Assembly: GCA_021030905.1 (NCBI GenBank)
Contig: JAGFMI010000008.1
Span: 186,001-250,000 of the forward strand
DNA: 64,000 nt
Reading direction: 5' to 3'
Source: Pyrenula massariospora
Lineage: Eukaryota; Ascomycota; Eurotiomycetes; Pyrenulales; Pyrenulaceae
Numbering within the stretch: the stretch's first letter is position 1; each line of letters starts with the position of its first letter. Below the pieces are notes generated by a model. It saw only the letters and a list, made by a program, of their open reading frames with translations, was not told the DNA's origin and searched no databases. Both the position numbers and the translations under genes were made by a program. Shown piece by piece: positions 1 to 9,128 of this stretch.

Positions 1-163
1 CGTTATGATGGGTGAGGATGAGGATGAATTTAACGATGACAATGAGAGCGAAGGGACGGCAAAGGGCAACACTGGTAGCGATCATGATGATGCGGATGAC
101 TTTGACCACATGGAGTTGAGCGATGAGGACATGGGATTTGTTGCGATAGAGCGCGGAGATTGA
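1..163 (+). CDS. C-terminal end of an unidentified gene, acidic tail
   Basis: This is the 3' end of a coding region that begins outside the window. The frame starting at base 2 is open and ends at TGA 161-163, giving about 53 residues. The tail is very acidic, with many Asp and Glu and the ending ELSDEDMGFVAIERGD. Such tails are common in nucleolar, chaperone and chromatin proteins, but nothing here identifies a family. The choice of frame is an inference from its composition and clean stop. Confidence 0.55.
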   Translation, partial: VMMGEDEDEFNDDNESEGTAKGNTGSDHDDADDFDHMELSDEDMGFVAIERGD

Positions 164-2151
164 TTTGCCTATAGCCTGGTGAGCATGTCATTCGACCGGC
201 ATGATTCCTCCTCCTGCGGGTTGTGACAGTGCAGCGGATATGTCGTGTCTGGCGTCGATGTGTGATAGAATCAAAACTGTTTTTACGTACTCAACTGAAA
301 GGATTGAGCACAATGCCTAGACTATGCTGCTGTAAGTGCGTCCTGTGAGAATACTTCTTTTGCATTTGAAACTCAAAAGCCGGCATGTCGTCAAAGCCCA
401 TTCGACCATCTTCCTTCGCCAAGAATCTACGATTCCAAATCGGCTCCTAATCCGCCAGCAAGTGGCAAACATACAAATACCTTGTCCTGCCCTTGACAAC
501 GAGTTTTCAAAAGACTACCGCCGCTGCTGGTCGTTGATCTACCCTAGCCGAACACCGACCACGATATCCAATTCCGGCTCATCTAGGCCCACCCATCCAT
601 AGACTTCCCCATCAGCCAAGGTCGGCCATCCACTCTATAAGCAGGCATCAGACAAGGTTCACCCCAAATCGCTCGGAAAATTCGGGCGGCAAGTAATCTA
701 ACCTCAAGGCTATAGGGTGAAAGGACGACGCCAACGGTCCGCCTGGTCTAGGCTAGATGGAGTTGATGCTCCGCACTCTCTAGGCTGGGGAGTCTGGAGC
801 TCTGCAACCTTTGAGAGGAGAGGTTTTGGATATGAGAAAAGAAAGTCGCGTCATACTGCCTGTGTTGTGTATCTTCCTGGAAACTGGTGTCCTTTTCACT
901 TCTTGAAATGGGAACGTGCCCCGTGCAGCGTGATATCTTGGGTCGGAATGCGGATGTACTTTGCAGAGGGAACCAGGGAGGAAAGGTACCTAAATCTGCG
1001 AGGTGACTGTCTGGTCTGCTGTGTGCAGCAGGGTGGCTGACGATCTGCTCCGGAATTGGTCCGGAGCTCTAATTGAAGGGCGATGCGTCACGCATTAATG
1101 CGGTGATTGCGATTGCTTCTCGCGTATTGATACATATCGAGGATGCTGAGGTGTGGGTGACTAGAAGAGTGGAAGGCTTCTAGACGAGGCGGGCAGACCT
1201 TCGATGCATTTGATAGCGTGGACGGCGCATCTAGCTCTCGAGAGCGATTGGTTTGAGGCAGACTGGTGCTATTATTGATGATTATGGAAAAGATGCCTGG
1301 GGGAGATTCGCTCAGGGTCAGCTTACAGTCTGATGGTGGATAGGCCTCTCACGCCGGCGAGAACTGCCTCGGGAAGATCTGACGGCCGGCGGCGGTTGAT
1401 TGGAGCGCGTGGGCGGCGGTGGGAGCTCGGTTGATCGCGACCGCAATTGAACAACACCCACGCACCCTCTGGGCATCTCTACACGAACGGGCCCTGCCGG
1501 AGCTTCCTCGAGAACAAGCACAAGGTCGGGAGTCAGAAGAGCAACGATCGGCCAGCGCCACCTGCAACGGTGAGGCCAACGTCGTCCCCCCATTAGATGA
1601 TCAGGCTTTCCCTGTCTCCATGTCCTCCCCATCGGCAAACACCAGTCATCGCACACCCACCTTATCAGAACCCACTGCCGCCGGTCGCCCGTTCTCGTTT
1701 TTAGGAAAAGATCGGTCTGCCTATGCGCCTCGCTTCTGGCTCAGGACTCAGGCTGCCCCCCAGCTCGAGCCTTTCGGCTTGTTTCCTCACCCAACTCCAC
1801 TGCATCGTCCCCCCAGTGCATCCTGTGCCTGACCGTAATTCACTTTCGGCTGGCTGCTCGTTGAACGGCTCTGCGTGCTGTGCGAAGCCACCTCCCCTCT
1901 CTGCGAAATTGAGACCATCAAGGCACCATGTCCCCCAAATAATAGCCGTCCAAGTCCAGATCCAGATATGAATTCTCGACCTTCCAAACACGACTGTCGC
2001 GATATTGTCAGCATATCCTCTGGCCCCCAATGACTTCATTCCTCCGAGCTTCACCTTCACAATTCTAGGAAGACTACACTGTTCATTGTACTGTCATCTG
2101 GAGCCAAGCATAATCATTGACCAGGAACACGAGGTAGAGGTCTCCAATTGG
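164..2151. other. Intergenic region and probable 5' leader of the Zn2Cys6 gene
   Basis: About 2 kb with no convincing gene. Open frames on both strands are short, start at poor sites and show no motif. From about 1480 to 2200 the plus strand becomes C/T-rich, as fungal leaders often do, so the transcript of the downstream regulator may start well before its start codon. Confidence 0.5.
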
Positions 2152-2220
2152 ATGCCCGTCAGCTCAGGTCTCGATCCAAGCGTGTCCACCGATCTCTATC
2201 ATGTCTACAGCTCAGGTTGA
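2152..2220 (+). promoter_or_regulatory. Upstream ORF overlapping the start codon of the Zn2Cys6 gene
   Basis: An ATG at 2152 opens a 22-codon frame that stops at TGA 2218-2220. That is 20 bases past the main ATG at 2201 and in another frame. If the transcript starts upstream of 2152, ribosomes using this ATG would pass the main start while translating, which normally lowers expression. The sequence shows the arrangement; its use depends on the unknown transcription start. Confidence 0.5.
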
Positions 2221-4666
2221 CATCGCGTCACCTGCACCTACCTCAGACTCCGCAGCTCCCCGTAAGAGAAGAAGAAGAGCTCCAACCACGGGAGCGGCTG
2301 ACGACTGCTTTACATGCTCCAGCAGAGGCGAGAAATGTGATCGACGAAGACCTTACTGCTCGAAATGCCTCGACGACGGCAAGGATTGCTCAGGATACAA
2401 GACGACGCTGACATGGGGGGTTGGAGTCGCGAGTCGAGGAAAGTTGCGTGGCCTCTCCTTACCAATCGCCGGAACCGCAAAGGCATCATCGCCAACGTCT
2501 GCCAGTTTTCCACGGAAAAGGAGCTCGGTCACGGGTGAGCGGCCAAACAGGATACAAACTACACAGCCATCCTTCCCATCGTCTTTACCACCGACACCTA
2601 CCGGGCCCCTACCAATCCAATATGCCACAGTCCCAGCTTTTGATTTTGTTAGCGGCGAGACTGTTTCACCCCATGGTATGATGCATACGCCGCAGTGGTC
2701 GCATTCGGGTCCTGTACCGATGCCGCCGCAAATGCCAGTTACTCCTCGCTCAATTAATCCACCACATCATCTGCAGCCACTCAACGTATCGGTTCACAAA
2801 TTCCCCGATGAGATCAACATGCCGACCTCTGCGAGCTCTTTAGGTGGCTTCAGCGAGGCCTCTTTTGGCTCACCTGTCGTGTACTCGGCGTCGTCAGACG
2901 AATCCGCGTATTTGAGTGTTCCCCAACCAAGCAATGGCGGACATCGTTTAAGCTTCAACGACACACAAACACTTGATCCTCAGACCTCAACACCGTGGGC
3001 CGGTAGCGATCTGAACTTTGCCGGAGGTTCCGCTATCAATCACCCTGACGTTTTCGACCCTACGCCGAAGACTGAACCATTTCTTATCCCGAACTCGACC
3101 TTTGAGGAAGGTAATGGAACATCGATGATGAATCACTCCGATGAAGGGGATGTCGAAGAGGTGGTGTACGGGAGCGATACGTCTCCTTTGACGAGCCCTG
3201 TGGATATTATCCCTGGCTTCTTCAGCGATCCATTCGCAGAGCATGCGCTCGCTCCTTCTCCATACCCTGGTTTCACTGCGATAGGAAAAACACCTAGGAT
3301 GAAGTATCTAATCAACTATTACACCGAGGTCATTTCACCGGTAATTGTCGCTTTTGATGGTCCAAACAACCCTTACAGAACACACATCTTGAAGCTCGCC
3401 ATGAGCAGTGAGACTTTGCAACATGCAATCGCTGCGCTCTCCGCTAGCAATCTACGTCAAAGGAAAGAGAATAACGTACTATCAACGTGTAAGACAGATC
3501 CTGCACGACGGTCCTCAATGGCCCACTGCGCCCTGACAGATCTGACGCACAACGATCATCTGGTCCTTAGCAAAGAGGCCCAAGCAACCGAGGAGAAATA
3601 CCACAAAGGGATGTCAATCCAATCTTTGAACGCGGCTCTTGCAGACCCAATTAAGCGAAGGGACGACTCAGTTCTTGCGACGCTTCTGATATTGTGCCTG
3701 TTTCATATCTGTGATTCTGGGGTCGCAAAGTTCAAGACACAATTTGCAGGTGTCAAAAAGCTCCTTGGGCTACGTGTACATGATCTTGGCAGTAACTCAC
3801 GGGAGACGAAATGGTACACGCGAATGTTCACATGGTTCGATGCATTCACCGCCACTGTAAACGAACGGGAAGGCCAATTACAGGGTACTCACCTAGATAT
3901 TTCAAGCCTCTCTGACGAGGAATGGGCAATGGAAAACTTGGCAGGCTGCGATGGCAGACTATTCAAAACCATCGCCCAGCTAGGGCGCCTAAATGTCCTG
4001 AGCCAAGGAAAACCGGTCCAGGAGAAACAACACATCGTCCCCCGTCCACCGACACTGTTCTCTGACCTCGATGCTTTTGATGGGGACAGCTGGTCCCACA
4101 TTCTTGCTGATGAAGACCTCTTTCAATCCAATAGCGACGACCCGAGGACGCAGTTTTGGCGCGAGTGGAGAGAAATACGACAGGAGCTGCAGTCGTGGCA
4201 ACTAGACACTTCAATCTTTGATTCGACGAGCGCTACGCCTCTGACCTTAGACCAGAAAGTTGACCTTAGCAACATCTCCGAGTCGTTCCGGTATTCCGCG
4301 TTGCTGTATACGGAACGCCTGGCAAGCCCAACTGCACCGTCGGACGACCCAAGGATCCAGGATCTGGTTGAGAAGAGTTTGTGTTATATCCGTGAGGTCA
4401 AAAGTGACGTGTATCTGCTGTGGCCATTGTTCATTACTGGAAGCGAGTGTGTAAAAGAGGAACAGATTTCTGTCATCCGGCAAAGGTGTCTGGATATCCA
4501 GAAAGATTCTGGGTTCTTGAACAATTACTCGTGCCTGGAACTTTTGGAAAAGGTCTGGAAAAGCAAGGGGGTTGCGGATGAGATAGGGATGGCAAAATCG
4601 GAGGGCTTTAAATGGAGGGGAGTTATGGATGCAGAGAAGAGTGAAGGGGAATACATTGTCGTTTGA
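2201..4666 (+). CDS. Zn2Cys6 fungal transcription factor (Fungal_trans_2 type)
   Basis: A single open frame of 821 residues. Residues 36-63 form a Zn2Cys6 DNA-binding cluster with Cys at 36, 39, 46, 53, 56 and 63 (C-x2-C-x6-C-x6-C-x2-C-x6-C), preceded by a basic stretch RKRRRRAP that may be a nuclear localisation signal. A long low-complexity Ser/Pro region follows. From about residue 365 a helical part resembles the Fungal_trans_2 regulatory domain (YLINYYTEVISPVIVAFDGP, then HAIAALSAS). It should act in the nucleus; target genes are unknown. The segment right after the cluster (YKTTLTWGVGVASRGKLRG) looks well conserved in Pezizomycotina from memory. No intron is needed. An upstream ORF overlaps its start codon. 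Confidence 0.9.
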   Translation: MSTAQVDIASPAPTSDSAAPRKRRRRAPTTGAADDCFTCSSRGEKCDRRRPYCSKCLDDGKDCSGYKTTLTWGVGVASRGKLRGLSLPIAGTAKASSPTSASFPRKRSSVTGERPNRIQTTQPSFPSSLPPTPTGPLPIQYATVPAFDFVSGETVSPHGMMHTPQWSHSGPVPMPPQMPVTPRSINPPHHLQPLNVSVHKFPDEINMPTSASSLGGFSEASFGSPVVYSASSDESAYLSVPQPSNGGHRLSFNDTQTLDPQTSTPWAGSDLNFAGGSAINHPDVFDPTPKTEPFLIPNSTFEEGNGTSMMNHSDEGDVEEVVYGSDTSPLTSPVDIIPGFFSDPFAEHALAPSPYPGFTAIGKTPRMKYLINYYTEVISPVIVAFDGPNNPYRTHILKLAMSSETLQHAIAALSASNLRQRKENNVLSTCKTDPARRSSMAHCALTDLTHNDHLVLSKEAQATEEKYHKGMSIQSLNAALADPIKRRDDSVLATLLILCLFHICDSGVAKFKTQFAGVKKLLGLRVHDLGSNSRETKWYTRMFTWFDAFTATVNEREGQLQGTHLDISSLSDEEWAMENLAGCDGRLFKTIAQLGRLNVLSQGKPVQEKQHIVPRPPTLFSDLDAFDGDSWSHILADEDLFQSNSDDPRTQFWREWREIRQELQSWQLDTSIFDSTSATPLTLDQKVDLSNISESFRYSALLYTERLASPTAPSDDPRIQDLVEKSLCYIREVKSDVYLLWPLFITGSECVKEEQISVIRQRCLDIQKDSGFLNNYSCLELLEKVWKSKGVADEIGMAKSEGFKWRGVMDAEKSEGEYIVV

Positions 4667-5507
4667 GCTATCTAAGAGTGGGGAAGACGTTCCCCGGGAA
4701 TCAATCACACCGAGGCACGTTTGTTTGGGACTGCGATTCTTTGTCAAATGAAATTTGACGCCGGAATGAAGCGATGCTGCGGGATGGTGATGGCGACTGG
4801 AGTACTATGGATCTAACATATCTACGATTGTTAGGGAAATGTGTGTATATATTGGCTTGAAATCGAATCAATGAGATGCATCACTCGTGCATAAGACATC
4901 CATCGTAATCTCCACGAGACGGCCTCTGATTCTCGACCGTCGGCCTTACAAGGAACCAGGAAATGCTTATCCGCCGTTGCGGTTGTCTCTGTGAAACGAA
5001 CCTCTGCACAGTCCCTGTGCCTGTAAGATGATCAGAACCATCTGTGCGCACCTTGCCATGCGAGGCGGAGATGGGGAATAAGGATGCAGTTCCCCGGTGA
5101 CGCGGTGACGTGCAGAAGCTGCTGTGCTACCAGAGAGTTGGGGCGGAGTGCGGAAGCAGGGGAAGCTTGACGGAGTTCGAGGCCGCGTCCTTTTGATACC
5201 CTACTCTCTGCCTGATCACCATAGCACCATAGACCTTGATATTCACTTGTTTTCAACCTCCGTCTCCGTGAACTTCGGCAACGTTCTTGTAAAGACCTTT
5301 ACCCAATGGAAACCTGCGACGTTCGCTGAATTCCCTGATATATTTCCATGCAAGCCGCCGTCGACTTGAGTCGAGACCACACCGGGGAAAAAACAAGCAA
5401 GCTTTTCCACGCTCGAGCCGAAACACTGTGTTGCCGCTGGTAGACTACAAACTCCACGGTGCAAGAGGCGGGCTGCACGCGATAACTGTTGACCTAATCA
5501 AACGGAC
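4667..5507. other. Intergenic region
   Basis: Holds the 3' end of the Zn2Cys6 gene and the promoter of the F-box gene, both on the plus strand. I see no further coding signal. Confidence 0.5.
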
Positions 5508-7094
5508 ATGAAGCGCCAACTCCACAACCCTCTCCAACTCCTTGACCTTCCCAACGAGCTCATCCTACATATTATACAATGCCTCGACTACGATACGAGA
5601 GCGCTTCTCAAGGTCTGCCTGGTGAACAAACTCTTCTACAAGTACGCCGAGCCCCTCATCAAGGTCAAAATATTGATCCAGGATGGAGATGATGGGGACG
5701 AGCTCATAGGGGATCTCACCGATATTCCCCGCCGAGCATCTTGGATGTCACGATTAGTGTTTGCGTACCCTGAGAAATATCATGTGCAGGGTCCTTCATT
5801 TTTTCCTGGACTCGCAATGATGAAGAACCTGCACGAACTTGTCATCGAAGCTACGGATTTCCCAGACTCTCAAAGCTACTTTCATCCTCAATTTGCTAGT
5901 GAGCAGGAGGAGATCTCGAAGATCTTCAGAAGAGCTTCGCTTTTGCAAGAGCGACCATTTGAGCGGTTGCTCCCATGTCTCCGTACCTTGGAGCTCCAGT
6001 TTCTCTACGACAACCACAACCTCTGGGACCTGTCAACGTCTTGGATGGTATTCCTTCACCCAACTCTCCGCAGTCTTACCCTTGGCTGTGCTGGCTGGTC
6101 ATATGCCGACGAGTACGGCAGACCTCAAAGGGCACACAATCTTGACGTTCTCTCCAAGTTTTATGCCACCACCCCTTTAGAGTCCCTAATCTTCGAACAA
6201 TGCGACATCTGCCTCGTCGCTCTCGCCACCATTCTCTCCATCCCCAAGTCCCTCCAACACCTCAAGATCCATGAATCCCGCCACTACCACCACCCGCGCG
6301 GATACTGCGTCGAAAAGCGCCATCGATACCTCGAAGCTATGGCTCCTCAAGCCCACTCCCTCCGTACCCTCAGCTTCAGCCTCAGCGATGACGAACAACG
6401 GAGCTATCTATATGCTGACCATGCGGACTGGTCCCCTTTCACCACCTTGACCGAACTTGCTATTGCCCCCGTACATATCCTCCTTGGCGACATCACTAAC
6501 AGTAACTATCACAACATCAACCACGTTTTAGGCCACCCAATCCTCCCGGCCCCCAATACGCTACCTCCGAGCCTTAAACACCTTGTAGTATGGGATATGC
6601 CTTCCTGGAGGGATCCCTCTGGCGCCCTCCTCGCCCTCCTTCGTAACTCACAGTACATACCTACTCTTAAGCACATCACCTTCGAACTAAGATCCCTCAA
6701 CTTCTACCTCAACCGCCGTCGCCTTGCCTTGGGGCGCCCGGTCACCCCGCCTTCACTCAGCTCACTATCATCGGAGATATCTGCTTTTGCGGCCGAAGCT
6801 CAGAAACGTGGTGTGAGGGTAAAACTTGAGTGTCTTCTCAAAATCTCGACGCATATCCCGCCGTACCTACACGGGGAGATACCGTCGAAGAGGGAAGAGA
6901 TGTTTGATTCTGGTGTGGAAGGGTGGGAAGGAGAGACAGATGGGCAGAGGGTGGAGAAGTGGTTGGATATGGAAAGGGGGAGGTATGTTCAGGGGCAATA
7001 ATTGTCTGTTGGGTCGATGATGATGACTGACTAATATCGTCTCTCTAGGATCGCAGACTACGATGAGTTTGTAAGACTGAGGGGTGACGGGTGA
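5508..7094 (+). CDS. F-box protein
   Basis: Two exons, 5508-6982 and 7049-7094, encoding 506 residues. An F-box lies near the N-terminus (about residues 9-55: LLDLPNELILHIIQCLDYD followed by ALLKVCLVNKLFYKYAEPLI). The rest is a leucine-patterned region typical of fungal F-box proteins that recruit substrates to SCF ubiquitin ligases; the substrate cannot be inferred. The 66 bp intron 6983-7048 has donor GTATGT, a CTGAC branch and acceptor CTCTCTAG. Splicing changes the end from YVQGQ to IADYDEFVRLRGDG, which I prefer because that kind of ending is familiar in this class. Without splicing the frame stops at 7001 (497 residues). The F-box call is firm, the terminal exon less so. Confidence 0.82.
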
Positions 7095-7560
7095 AAGTAG
7101 CTACATTTCGATGTGGTGAAGATTTTCGACCACATGTGGATACCGGTAGACTATAATTCTGGATATGAGATACGACCCTTCTATACGCGCAGGAATGAGC
7201 AAAGAGCGTTTGGGAGCTTGCTACTGGAAGATGTTCTTGAAATATGACGGAATTGTGCATTTGTTATTTGATGCTGGTAGTCCACGAATCAATTAATTGT
7301 GGCCATGCTTACGGTGCTTGGTAAGTATGATGGAGAATACCAGGATACTACATTTATTACGATTTAGCTTATCTAGATTACGAAGACATGAGATCTATAC
7401 ACTCGACATCCTCTCCACTCCATAACCAACGAACCTCTGATTCTAAACTTTCCTCAGATAGACCGCCCTCTATGTCACTGCAGAACCACCCCCTCTAGCC
7501 GCCCCTCTCGATCTCCCAACCAACCCGTCTTCTCCTTTTCTCTTTCCCCCCTACGCTACA
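7095..7560. other. Intergenic, convergent 3' ends
   Basis: Short gap between the F-box gene (plus) and the RTA1-like gene (minus), whose 3' ends face each other. Nothing else seen. Confidence 0.5.
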
Positions 7561-8469
7561 CTACACCCCTCCAACCTTCTCTCCCCCCTTCTCACCCCCC
7601 CTCCCCTTCCTCGTCCCCTCCCCCCTCACACTCCCCGGAAACGCGAACGTCCCCAGCAAAACCACGGCAACCCCCACGGGCGCAAACTCCAGCCCCCCAA
7701 ACCACGCCTCCCGCACGCTCAGCCACCCAAACACCCCCTGCGCCGTCTCGACCAGCCGGAACACGGTCCGCACAAAGATCAGCACAGCGGCGAGCGTCAG
7801 ACTAGCCATGAAAAGCCGGCGGTCTGCGCTCTTCGAGCGGGTGTGGTAGAAGACGGCAAGGCAGGCGAGGAAGATGGTGAAGAAAAAAGTTTGCACGGCG
7901 AGGCCGGCGAGGAGGATGGAGTTTGCGGTGGAGGGGGATTGGTGGTGAGAGGTGCGGGAGCCGATCAGGGAGGCGCCGGTTACTTGGATGAGGGTGGTGA
8001 GGGCGTCGGCGGTTATGAACGTGTAGAGGATGGGTTTTGGTTTGAGGAGGGGGTTGGGTGGGGCCTTGGTGGAGGGGGAGCGCTGCTGCTGGTAGCGGAT
8101 GAGGAGGGTAAGCGTGTAGTATATAGCCGCGCTGATGCACACCGGAGCGGTGACGATGAGGAAGTACTGGATGACGAAGTAGGAGGTGCGGTAGGGGTCC
8201 TTGCGGGAGGAGAGGAGGCGGAAGGCGTAGCCGATGCCTTCCATGACGCAGGCTATGAGGATGGGGATGGAGAAGGCGTAGAGGCGGTGGGTGATGAGGC
8301 GGTGGGTGATGAGGCGGTGGGTGTGGAGGAGGAGGGAGAGGGAGAAGAGGACGATGGCGAGGATGGAGAGGGTTGTTGAGGGGATGTAGCCGTAGATAAT
8401 TATGGAGGCGTCGCCGGGGCCGTGGGGGTTGGGGTGGGTGGGGGATATGTAGCCTTTATGGTAGGACAT
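7561..8469 (-). CDS. RTA1-like seven-helix membrane protein
   Basis: One exon, 302 residues, start ATG at 8467-8469. The protein has about seven hydrophobic segments and motifs of the fungal RTA1 family: GYIPS near the N-terminus, EGIGYAFR, YFVIQYFLIVTAPVCISAAIY, and late RTVFRLVETAQGVFG with REAWFGGLEF. RTA1/Rsb1 proteins sit in the plasma membrane and are linked to resistance to 7-aminocholesterol and to sphingoid long-chain base export. The substrate here is unknown. The C-terminal tail is Gly/Lys-rich and probably cytosolic. A 15 bp tandem repeat lies inside the coding region. A Zn2Cys6 regulator gene on the same strand lies upstream. Confidence 0.9.
   Translation of the reverse strand: MSYHKGYISPTHPNPHGPGDASIIIYGYIPSTTLSILAIVLFSLSLLLHTHRLITHRLITHRLYAFSIPILIACVMEGIGYAFRLLSSRKDPYRTSYFVIQYFLIVTAPVCISAAIYYTLTLLIRYQQQRSPSTKAPPNPLLKPKPILYTFITADALTTLIQVTGASLIGSRTSHHQSPSTANSILLAGLAVQTFFFTIFLACLAVFYHTRSKSADRRLFMASLTLAAVLIFVRTVFRLVETAQGVFGWLSVREAWFGGLEFAPVGVAVVLLGTFAFPGSVRGEGTRKGRGGEKGGEKVGGV
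8281..8322 (-). repeat. 15 bp tandem repeat inside the RTA1-like gene
   Basis: The unit GAGGCGGTGGGTGAT occurs nearly three times in a row. On the coding strand it gives THRLITHRLITHRLY, a basic repeat between two hydrophobic segments. Since the unit is five codons long, copy-number change keeps the frame. Confidence 0.85.
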
Positions 8470-9128
8470 TGTGAAGACAGAGAGGGTGGTTTTGAGGAGT
8501 TGGATGGGGGAGGTGGATTGATATCAGATGCTAGAAGGAGAGACAGAAATTTGAGAGAAGAGGGTGCAAAGAAAATTGAGAGAACATCATTCTGTATTTA
8601 ATACTTTTCAAAGCTCAGAGGTGAAACTCAGAATTCTTTCAATAGCCTGGGTCAATACTATTTTCTGCCTTATATCCTAGTACCGGAGGCTTCAAGAACC
8701 GCACAGCTACCGAGTGAGGTAAGCATTTGTGATAGAAGAAGCCGCAGTCAGGCCGGAGTTGCCAACAATTTCATGAATGGTGCTAATCTCTTGAAAAAGA
8801 CCCCTGACTGCTTGTATGCTATGGCTTGATACTCCTAACGACTTTGCAGTCACGGAGTTTACTTATCCTCCGTGGTCCCGGTACCAATCTCTAGGAGACT
8901 AAGTAAAATGCCAAGACTCAGTCTTGGCACGCCGTCTTCGGCGCTCAGTATCTTCCGACCAAAGGATTGAAGGCTGATCAGATCAACGTCGGCAATGCGA
9001 TGCCCACTTGTGACTGGCAAGCTGTGCGCAGTCATCACTCAGTCAAGATCTGACGTCCCCTTTCACAAGATTAACTCTTCGTTTGGCCCCCTATCGTTCT
9101 CATATGCTCCTTTGCAAGTACAACTGTT
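8470..9128. other. Intergenic, promoter of the RTA1-like gene
   Basis: Upstream region of the RTA1-like gene and 3' end of the Zn2Cys6 gene, both on the minus strand. An AT-rich element TATTTAATAC near 8596 could serve as a TATA-like site. No coding signal seen. Confidence 0.4.

Noticed and set aside
7843-8379. Long plus-strand frame of 178 codons opposite the RTA1-like gene
   Set aside because: Its Gly/Glu/Val-rich translation is the mirror of a GC-biased coding strand; the minus-strand product has clear RTA1 motifs.
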